Source: an uncultured Emergencia sp.
GTDB lineage: Bacteria; Bacillota; Clostridia; Peptostreptococcales; Anaerovoracaceae
Length of the DNA stretch: 5,461 nt
Reading direction: 5' to 3'
Assembly: GCA_902476665.1 (NCBI GenBank)
Contig: CABSEO010000167.1
Location: 1 to 5,461, forward strand
How positions within the stretch are numbered: position 1 is the stretch's first letter; each line of letters opens with the position of its first letter. Made by a program: the position numbers and the translations under genes. Positions 1 to 4,834 of the stretch are shown here, one piece after another. The notes under the pieces were generated by a model. That model did not search any database. It was not told where the DNA came from and saw only the letters and a list, made by a program, of their open reading frames with translations.

Positions 1-670
1 TTTCTTTTCTGATATTTTTTACTACCGTTCTGAGCACGTCGGTACCGATATGAGGTCTCTGCTTGTAGAGAATATCCGGGTCAGCTCCCGCCTTGACAAA
101 GTCCTCCAGGACTCTTCTGATTCTGGGATCCTTGATCCCTGTAGTCAGCTTTCCGTCAGAAAAAGTACCTGCGCCGCCTTCACCGAACTGTACATTGGAT
201 TCAGGATTGAGAATGCCCTCATTCCAGAAATGCTCCACATCTTTTACTCTCTGTTCGATAGCAGCTCCCCGTTCAATAATCAACGGTCTGTAGCCGCGTC
301 GTGCCAGTGTCAGACCGGCAAACATACCACAAGGGCCGAAACCTATAACCACCGGTCGTCCCAGCATTTCCAGTTCTCCACTTTCCACTTCCATATAAGT
401 ATTCTCCGGAACCGGTTCAACGCCCAGTTTGGGACCTGTCGGTATCTTCACATAGTCCTTGGGCCGCTGTCTTGTCACCACATTAAAATCTACAGTATAT
501 ACAAATTTAATATCTTTTTTATCTCTCGCATCGATGGACTCTCTGACAATTTCCACATCTGTCAGAATGTAGTCACGATTTCCCAGCTTTTTCAGAATCT
601 TTCTGGGCAGATCAGCTGTCGTTTCTCCGATCCGAAGTTTAACCTGATGCATTCTGTATCGATCGCTCAT
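1..670 (-). CDS. COG2509-type FAD-dependent dehydrogenase (partial, N-terminal 223 residues)
   Basis: This is the N-terminal part of a flavoprotein of the uncharacterised FAD-dependent dehydrogenase family (COG2509). Such proteins are usually a little over 500 residues, so somewhat under half is here and the frame is still open at base 1. The first ~100 residues form the small N-terminal domain of this family. A Rossmann FAD-binding fold follows, with GFGPCG at residues 110-115 and an acidic residue, E133, ending the second strand (LIIERG), where it would contact the FAD ribose. The conserved stretch GEGGAGTFSDGKLTTG lies at 163-178. The ATG at 668-670 overlaps the TGA of the upstream flavoprotein gene (ATGA) and has AAGGAG at 679-684, eight bases away, so the two are probably co-transcribed and translationally coupled. 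Family and cofactor are clear from the motifs. The substrate is unknown, and no physiological reaction should be assumed. Confidence 0.9.
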   Translation of the reverse strand, partial: MSDRYRMHQVKLRIGETTADLPRKILKKLGNRDYILTDVEIVRESIDARDKKDIKFVYTVDFNVVTRQRPKDYVKIPTGPKLGVEPVPENTYMEVESGELEMLGRPVVIGFGPCGMFAGLTLARRGYRPLIIERGAAIEQRVKDVEHFWNEGILNPESNVQFGEGGAGTFSDGKLTTGIKDPRIRRVLEDFVKAGADPDILYKQRPHIGTDVLRTVVKNIRKE

Positions 671-1797
671 TTCGACATCTCCTTCCCTGCTCTCATCCCT
701 GTTTCCCAGGCATTTTGCAAATTATATCCACCACAGGGACCATCATAATCAATAACCTCTCCCGCAAAATACAGTCCTTTCATCAGACGGGACTCCATTG
801 TGCTCATATTAATTTCCTCAAGGCACACGCCACCCTTGGTGGCTTGAGCAAAATCCCAGCCCTTGACTCCTTTAGGATGAAAAGGAAATGCTTTCAGAAG
901 AAACGCTGTTTTTTCCACATCCCCCTTTGCTTCCTGATAAATCAATTCTGCAATAGGTCTTCTGAGCAGAAACTGAAGCAGCCTTTCCTCTTCAAATCCG
1001 CATGCCCGCCTGGTTTCCAAAAGTGTAATGATGTGCTCCCTGTCCGGGAAAAAGTCTACCAGAATCTCATAATCGTCAAAACCGTTTTCCATGGTCGTTC
1101 CCGGAGGCAAAAGAAGGTATCGTGATAAATTGAACACACAGATACCGGAAAGGCCGCCTGACGTAAACTGTATTTCCCCATCCTCAGAAAAAACAGTCTT
1201 TCCCCGGTAACGAAGCCGAACCTTTGCTTTGACACGAATGCCGGAAAGTTTCGTCATGTCTTCCTTCACTTCAACCGCAGTCAGAACGGGCACTGGTTTT
1301 TCTACTCTATGTCCCAGCCGCTTCGCAAAACGGAATCCGTCTCCTGTACTTCCGAAGGCGGATCCAGCCTTACCGCCACAGGCAATGAGAACCTTTTCAG
1401 CCTGTAACAATCTGTTACCTAACTGGATCATAAAGTTCTCTTCTACCTCCACTGCTGAAACCTCTGCAGAGGTCATCACTTCCACCCCCAGCTGTCTGAG
1501 CCTCTGATCCAGCGCATCACGAACTGTTCTTGCATCTTCTGTATAAGGATAAATCCGGCCGTCTCGATCAGTCCTGGTCAGCACTCCCAGATGCTCAAAA
1601 AAAGCAAGCGTTTCCGGTACTCCCTTACAGGCTGTGTTAGACAGATTGCATCTGCCGTTTCCCGTAGCCAAAAGTTTCTTTCCCAGCTGGTTCTTTTTTT
1701 CTATAATCAGGATTTTCAAGGACGGGTTCTCTTCCTTTGCAGCAATCGCTGCCGTCATACCTGCAGCCCCTCCGCCGATAATACAAATGTCAAACAT
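667..1797 (-). CDS. HI0933/BaiN-family NAD(P)/FAD-dependent oxidoreductase
   Basis: A predicted soluble flavoprotein of 376 residues, near or slightly below the usual size for the family. It opens with a Rossmann FAD site, IIGGGAAGM (GGGAAG at 8-13), and E33 closes the second strand. The family signature GNGRCNLSN is at 46-54, a Gly-rich CGGKAGSAFGSTGDG segment at 140-154, and the C-terminal FAD-contacting block GLYFAGEVIDYDGPCGGYNLQ at 341-361 is intact. Homologues appear in databases as HI0933-like, aminoacetone-oxidase-like or BaiN (proposed in bile-acid dehydroxylation). Those names do not fix the substrate here. I start it at the ATG 1795-1797, which puts the Rossmann strand at the N-terminus and has AAGGGA at 1805-1810, seven bases away. 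The same frame is open 25 codons further up to 1872, but that extension would run through the terminator and promoter at 1823-1885. It overlaps the next flavoprotein gene by four bases. Confidence 0.92.
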   Translation of the reverse strand: MFDICIIGGGAAGMTAAIAAKEENPSLKILIIEKKNQLGKKLLATGNGRCNLSNTACKGVPETLAFFEHLGVLTRTDRDGRIYPYTEDARTVRDALDQRLRQLGVEVMTSAEVSAVEVEENFMIQLGNRLLQAEKVLIACGGKAGSAFGSTGDGFRFAKRLGHRVEKPVPVLTAVEVKEDMTKLSGIRVKAKVRLRYRGKTVFSEDGEIQFTSGGLSGICVFNLSRYLLLPPGTTMENGFDDYEILVDFFPDREHIITLLETRRACGFEEERLLQFLLRRPIAELIYQEAKGDVEKTAFLLKAFPFHPKGVKGWDFAQATKGGVCLEEINMSTMESRLMKGLYFAGEVIDYDGPCGGYNLQNAWETGMRAGKEMSK

Positions 1798-1822
1798 CAC
1801 CGATTCCCTTTCTCTACACTCT

Positions 1823-1831
1823 ATTTTACCA
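1823..1831 (-). promoter_or_regulatory. Extended -10 promoter for the flavoprotein pair
   Basis: On the minus strand TGGTAAAAT reads as an extended -10 element (TG, one base, TAAAAT at 1823-1828). No good -35 is present at the expected distance (TCGGAA at 1846-1851, three of six matches), which fits an extended -10 promoter. A start near 1816 would give a leader of about 20 bases containing the ribosome binding site. It lies between the terminator of the preceding gene and the flavoprotein start codon, as expected for an independent transcription unit. Confidence 0.55.
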
Positions 1832-1852
1832 TATATCAGAGGAATTTCCGAG

Positions 1853-1885
1853 AAAAAACAGGATTCCTGCAAGAGAAATCCTGTT
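1853..1885 (-). terminator. Rho-independent terminator after the HdeD-like gene
   Basis: Read on the minus strand, AACAGGATT (1877-1885) pairs perfectly with AATCCTGTT (1857-1865) around an 11-base loop. The 3' arm runs into a tract of six T (A-run 1853-1858 on the plus strand). It begins four bases after the TAG stop codon of the membrane-protein gene, so it should end that transcript. The T-tract partly doubles as stem, which lets the stem extend by one or two further pairs. Confidence 0.8.
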
Positions 1886-1889
1886 CTGT

Positions 1890-2615
1890 CTAATTCTGTT
1901 CTTTCCCCTCATCGGTAATAGCATCACCAATCGGCTCACTAATTATCTCATGAAAATCTTTGATTTCTTCTGCTTCTTTCACTGCGTTGCGAGCCTTCCT
2001 CGCCTTTTTAATAGCGCGCTTCATTTCTCGCTTGGCTTCCTTGGCTGCTTCCTCTGCTTCTGCAATCCGTTCATCTTTCGTCTTAATCAGATCCGGCTTG
2101 CTGTATACAATATCTCCGCCGATTTTGATTACATTGGCACCCTGAACAACAAAACAGATACCCAGAATCATCAGTACAGACAGATGCAGCAGAGAACCAT
2201 TGAAGAAAGTATAAATTCCCACCGCAAGGTTCAAAGCACTGGTACAGAATGCCCAGTAGAAGTCAACATTTTTCTCTTTGGTATCTGTCTCAAAGGCAAG
2301 TACTGTGAATCCTCTGATTCCCGAAATCATACTCCACATTCCGAAAACCACAGGAACTGCAATATCAGCCGCCAGTCTTCCTGTCAGCACTACCACTCCC
2401 AGAATAAAGGTAGTCAGACCTTCTATAAGGACCCAGTGACCGGCATCAACATCTTCTCTAATCCTTTTATATACAAAACATTCTACCATTCCTACAATAA
2501 CTAAGCAGACTCCGATAGGAAATGCAAGTGAAAGAAAGGATAAACCCGCATTGGCGATAGAAAAAACGCCAAGCAGCGTCAGCAGAATTCCTGCTGCTAT
2601 GGTAATAATTCTCAC
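1890..2615 (-). CDS. HdeD/DUF308-like six-helix membrane protein with charged helical tail
   Basis: A predicted inner-membrane protein of 241 residues. Six hydrophobic segments can be read at about 4-22, 26-48, 61-80, 84-108, 118-138 and 143-165, in the paired pattern of the HdeD/DUF308 family. In E. coli HdeD is linked to acid resistance, but for most Firmicute members no function is established. After the last helix comes a ~68-residue soluble tail. Residues 178-220 (KTKDERIAEAEEAAKEAK onward) are rich in Ala, Lys, Arg and Glu and should form a long, possibly coiled-coil helix on the cytoplasmic side; E. coli HdeD lacks such a tail. The start is GTG (2613-2615), with TAA immediately upstream in frame, so no longer version exists. 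An ideal AGGAGG at 2625-2630, nine bases away, supports it. It has its own strong promoter and a terminator, so it looks monocistronic, though read-through from the stress-protein gene is possible. Family assignment is by topology and overall look, not by a diagnostic motif. Confidence 0.82.
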   Translation of the reverse strand: MRIITIAAGILLTLLGVFSIANAGLSFLSLAFPIGVCLVIVGMVECFVYKRIREDVDAGHWVLIEGLTTFILGVVVLTGRLAADIAVPVVFGMWSMISGIRGFTVLAFETDTKEKNVDFYWAFCTSALNLAVGIYTFFNGSLLHLSVLMILGICFVVQGANVIKIGGDIVYSKPDLIKTKDERIAEAEEAAKEAKREMKRAIKKARKARNAVKEAEEIKDFHEIISEPIGDAITDEGKEQN

Positions 2616-2653
2616 TTACGGTTACCTCCTCAAACTTTGTGTCTATGAATCAC

Positions 2654-2682
2654 ATTATACTTATCCAGGGGCTTAAAGTCAA
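2654..2682 (-). promoter_or_regulatory. Strong sigma-A promoter for the HdeD-like gene
   Basis: On the minus strand TTGACT (2677-2682) and TATAAT (2654-2659) are separated by exactly 17 bases, matching eleven of twelve consensus positions. Transcription should begin near 2647, giving a leader of about 30 bases that carries the AGGAGG site. The -35 box overlaps the TGA stop codon (2679-2681) of the preceding stress-protein gene, and no terminator lies between the two genes. Confidence 0.85.
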
Positions 2683-3062
2683 GAAACGGCAGGCAGCACC
2701 ACCAGATCCGCCTTGCCTGAAAGACGCCTTTCCAGCTTATCCAGGAATCCTGCACCCTGTCCGTTCTCACCGGACTGCCCTGCAACTACCCTGTTGACAT
2801 CATTTTTCTCAGCAATGTCTGCCAGCGTTTTCAAAACATCTGATGAGCGTTCTACAGTCAAGGATGCACCAGCTTTTTTGGCTTTTTCATACAGAAACTC
2901 CAATGCTTCACCCTCTTCACGGTTTCCCAGAAAGTTCTCGTTCTCCCTAGCTACATGAATGACAAAAAGCCGATCCTCCTCAGACTCCATCAGAGCTCTG
3001 CCATAGTCAATCAGCCGCTGACAGGTCTTCTGCCTTGTTACACAGACCATAATATTATTCAT
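2679..3062 (-). CDS. Standalone universal stress (UspA/KdpD-type) domain protein
   Basis: A predicted cytoplasmic protein of 127 residues with the alpha/beta pattern of a single universal stress protein domain. It has strand NIMVCV (3-8), a helix, strand RLFVIHVA (31-38), then strand ASLTVE, helix and strand NRVVAGQ (66-96), and a final strand ADLVVLP (118-124). It resembles the USP-like domain of KdpD sensor kinases as much as classical UspA. The usual ATP-binding signature G-x2-G-x9-G-(S/T) is incomplete: G95 and G98 fit, but position 108 is Asp and no G-S/T follows, so ATP binding is doubtful. The ATG at 3060-3062 is preferred because AAGGGG (3070-3075) sits seven bases upstream. An in-frame GTG at 3084-3086 lies upstream of that site and would leave it inside the coding region. 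It is divergent from dinB and upstream of the HdeD-like gene on the same strand. Its exact role is unknown. Confidence 0.85.
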   Translation of the reverse strand: MNNIMVCVTRQKTCQRLIDYGRALMESEEDRLFVIHVARENENFLGNREEGEALEFLYEKAKKAGASLTVERSSDVLKTLADIAEKNDVNRVVAGQSGENGQGAGFLDKLERRLSGKADLVVLPAVS

Positions 3063-3108
3063 TCTTTCACCCCTTGTTATAAACACTGTTTCGTCCTGTT
3101 ACCTATTC

Positions 3109-3117
3109 AGTATATCA
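3109..3117 (-). promoter_or_regulatory. Candidate extended -10 promoter for the stress-protein gene
   Basis: The minus strand reads TGATATACT, an extended -10 (TG, one base, TATACT at 3109-3114), about 47 bases upstream of the start codon. I see no convincing -35 at 16-18 bases. It is the best promoter candidate in the 154-base divergent region on this strand. Confidence 0.45.
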
Positions 3118-3158
3118 CAGTAGCTGCTGGAAAGTGTGATTGTTATTTGAAAGTAGCC

Positions 3159-3172
3159 AAAAAAACGTTCTT
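3159..3172. promoter_or_regulatory. Degenerate LexA/DinR-like box upstream of dinB
   Basis: The 14 bases CAAAAAAACGTTCT can be aligned with the Gram-positive SOS box CGAACRNRYGTTYC. The right half (CGTTC) fits well. The left half mismatches at positions 2 and 5, and the last base also differs. The site ends ten bases before the -35 of the dinB promoter, where a repressor could act, but three mismatches in an A-rich background could be chance. Confidence 0.25.
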
Positions 3173-3182
3173 TCCAAAATAT

Positions 3183-3210
3183 TTGCCATTTTATAAAAAT
3201 ATGGTAGAAT
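3183..3210 (+). promoter_or_regulatory. dinB promoter (TTGCCA - 16 - TGG TAGAAT)
   Basis: TTGCCA at 3183-3188 matches five of six -35 positions. TAGAAT at 3205-3210 matches five of six -10 positions and is preceded by TGG (3202-3204), making it an extended -10, with a 16-base spacer. Transcription would start about seven bases on, at 3216-3218, which coincides with the dinB ATG at 3217. Confidence 0.7.
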
Positions 3211-3216
3211 AAAATT

Positions 3217-4431
3217 ATGAAGAAAAGTATGGACAGAGTAATTCTACATTGTGATATGAACGGTTTTTACGCCTCAGTAGAGCTTCTTGACAGGCCGGAT
3301 CTGAAAGATGTGCCCATGGCTGTCTGCGGAAACCCGGAGAACCGCCACGGCATCATCCTTGCAAAAAACGAACCGGCAAAACAGTTTGGGATTGTCACAG
3401 CAGAAACAGTATGGCAGGCCAGAAAAAAATGTCCCGGTCTGAAACTGGTACGGCCTCATCATGACAAATACAAAGAATATAGTGATAAAATCAATCAGAT
3501 TTACCTTCAGTATACCGACATGGTAGAGCCTTTCAGCATTGACGAATCCTGGCTTGACGTGACCGCCAGCAGGCGTCTCTTCGGAAACGGCGTGAATATC
3601 GCAGATATTCTTCGGAACCGGATTAGGAATGAGCTGGGTCTGACTCTGTCAGTGGGCGTTTCTTACAATAAGTTTTTTGCAAAAATGGGCAGTGAATACA
3701 GAAAACCTGATGCTACCACAGAAATCACCAGAGAAAACTTCCGCAGTCTGCTCTGGAATAAGCCGGTTGGAGAAATGTTTTTTGTAGGGTGGGCCACAGC
3801 TGAAAAACTGTCACAGCTGGGAATTCGTACTATCGGAGATTTGGGACGGGCAAATCCGAAAGCACTGGAAGCACTCCTGGGAAAACAGGGACCTTTACTT
3901 CACGACTATGCAAACGGGCTTGACAACAGTCCTGTAGCACTTTACAACCAACGTGAAAAGATAAAGTCAGTGGGAAATGGTATTACCTTCCGGCGAAATC
4001 TGACCGGACTTGATGACATTACCACAGCCCTGATCAGCCTGTCAGACACAGTGGCCGGCCGTCTGAGAAAATATCAGATGAAATGCTGCGGTATCAAAGT
4101 GGATATCAAAGATCCGTCATTTAAGACTATCTCGCGTCAGAAACAGCTTCAGCGCCCTACCTATCTGGCTTCGGAAATCCGAAAAAACGCTCTTGAAATT
4201 GTGCAGAATTCCTGGAGACTTTCCGATCCTATCCGCCTTATCACTCTGACCGCTATCAATCTGACCGACGAAACCTGTGATGAACAGATCTCACTTTTCG
4301 ATGTACCCGATGAGGAACGGAAAAAAGGCGAATCCATTGAGCGAACCATGGATGATATCCGAAAAAAATTTGGAGACAGTTCCATTACCTTCGGCCAGAT
4401 TCTTGACAATGATCTGGGGATCGATTTATAA
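3217..4431 (+). CDS. dinB: DNA polymerase IV (Y-family translesion polymerase)
   Basis: A complete 404-residue Y-family polymerase that copies past damaged template bases at the cost of accuracy. The palm carries the metal-binding acids D13 (HCDMNGFYASVE) and D109/E110 (SIDES), with Y18 at the steric-gate position that excludes ribonucleotides. The conserved SVGVSYNKFFAKMGSEYRKP is at 145-164. The thumb, about 180-240, has a helix-hairpin-helix-like FVGWATAEKLSQLGIRTIGD instead of the GIGxKT form of E. coli, as is common in clostridial members. The little-finger domain spans roughly 246-352. QISLF at 357-361 fits the beta-clamp binding consensus QL(S/D)LF and is followed by a 43-residue charged tail. 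No key residue is missing. The ATG at 3217 lacks a Shine-Dalgarno sequence and sits at the predicted transcription start. A second in-frame ATG at 3229 (M5) is a possible alternative. Its upstream region also holds a weak SOS-like box. Confidence 0.96.
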   Translation: MKKSMDRVILHCDMNGFYASVELLDRPDLKDVPMAVCGNPENRHGIILAKNEPAKQFGIVTAETVWQARKKCPGLKLVRPHHDKYKEYSDKINQIYLQYTDMVEPFSIDESWLDVTASRRLFGNGVNIADILRNRIRNELGLTLSVGVSYNKFFAKMGSEYRKPDATTEITRENFRSLLWNKPVGEMFFVGWATAEKLSQLGIRTIGDLGRANPKALEALLGKQGPLLHDYANGLDNSPVALYNQREKIKSVGNGITFRRNLTGLDDITTALISLSDTVAGRLRKYQMKCCGIKVDIKDPSFKTISRQKQLQRPTYLASEIRKNALEIVQNSWRLSDPIRLITLTAINLTDETCDEQISLFDVPDEERKKGESIERTMDDIRKKFGDSSITFGQILDNDLGIDL

Positions 4432-4477
4432 AATGCCATACGCAAAACTTCCTGAAACGAGAAGCTATATTTATAAA

Positions 4478-4513
4478 AAGTCAACTCTGTCAATTCTATT
4501 TAGATATTGACTT
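4478..4513 (+). other. Weak AT-rich hairpin downstream of dinB
   Basis: AAGTCAA (4478-4484) pairs with TTGACTT (4507-4513) across a 22-base loop and is followed by CTTT. With only two G:C pairs, a long loop and a poor T-tract it is a doubtful terminator, but it is the best candidate I can find for ending the dinB transcript. Confidence 0.25.
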
Positions 4514-4564
4514 CTTTAAATATTAGAAAAAAATCGTAAATGTATATTTCCTGCAAAACCAAAA

Positions 4565-4686
4565 GAGTGCAAACGAAATTCAGGATATCGACGGTCAGAT
4601 GTGACCAAAAGAACTTTTCCATAGGTCTTGCCATTTAGAACTGATAAAAGCAGATCTGACTAAAGCTTCAGAATTTCTTTGCACTC
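4565..4686. repeat. Nested inverted-repeat element of about 122 bases
   Basis: GAGTGCAAACGAAATTC (4565-4581) is the reverse complement of GAATTTCTTTGCACTC (4671-4686), except for one base missing in the right arm. Further in, GTCAGAT (4594-4600) pairs exactly with ATCTGAC (4654-4660). The two stems are separated by an asymmetric internal loop (12 bases on the left, 10 on the right). The central 53 bases can form smaller alternatives, including GGTCA/TGACC (4593-4597 with 4602-4606), which competes with the inner stem, and GACC/GGTC (4603-4606 with 4624-4627). It could be a small non-autonomous mobile element (MITE-like), a structured RNA or 3' UTR, or a decayed insertion sequence. I see no target-site duplication directly beside the arms and do not recognise the terminal sequence. 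Confidence 0.6.
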
Positions 4687-4795
4687 ATATCGCCCGTAAA
4701 GATACGACAATTAAAGAGACATTCTTAATGGTATAAATATCTTTAACTAAAATTGCTGTATAATAGAATTTTATATATTTTGCTATAATTCAATT

Positions 4796-4834
4796 TTCTT
4801 TGTAAAATTACTTTTCTTTCTTTTTCACAAAGAA
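4796..4834. other. Hairpin directly after the CoA-transferase stop codon
   Basis: TTCTTTGT (4796-4803) and ACAAAGAA (4827-4834) are perfect inverted repeats, and AAAA/TTTT can add further pairs past a one-base bulge. On the minus strand the hairpin starts immediately after the TGA of the CoA-transferase gene, the right place for a terminator or a stabilising 3' end. However, no T-tract follows on either strand, so an intrinsic terminator is not clearly supported. Confidence 0.4.

Larger units (their letters stand above)
4432..4834. other. AT-rich intergenic region between convergent genes
   Basis: This 403-base stretch separates the 3' ends of dinB and the CoA-transferase gene. It contains no convincing gene on either strand. 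What can be seen is a weak hairpin near 4478-4513, the nested inverted repeat at 4565-4686, several TATAAT-like words at 4759-4789 that AT-richness alone could explain, and a hairpin next to the CoA-transferase stop codon. No strong terminator for dinB was found. Confidence 0.7.

Noticed and set aside
50..748. A long plus-strand open frame of 232 codons.
   Set aside because: It is antisense to the two flavoprotein genes. The minus-strand frame shows intact FAD motifs and a good ribosome binding site, while the plus-strand product is rich in Ser, His, Cys and Phe with no recognisable domain.
1798..1872. A 25-residue N-terminal extension of the HI0933-family protein.
   Set aside because: It would start inside the terminator hairpin and span the promoter. 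The Rossmann motif begins right after the ATG at 1797, which also has its own ribosome binding site.
1950..2504. A plus-strand open frame of 184 codons.
   Set aside because: It is antisense to the HdeD-like membrane protein gene, has an atypical composition and no ribosome binding site, and is explained by codon bias on the true coding strand.
3118..3129. CAGTAGCTGCTG, a near-palindrome next to the stress-protein -10, as a possible operator.
   Set aside because: It is short with imperfect symmetry, and I know of no matching regulator motif. It was noted but is not strong enough to annotate.
4433..4510. A 25-codon ATG-initiated frame just after dinB.
   Set aside because: It has no properly spaced ribosome binding site or recognisable product, and its 3' end lies in the weak hairpin, so chance is the simplest explanation.
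4781..4789. TGCTATAAT, a perfect extended -10 on the plus strand.
   Set aside because: No -35 is present, the surroundings are almost all A and T, and transcription would run only into the antisense side of the CoA-transferase gene. I cannot support a promoter.
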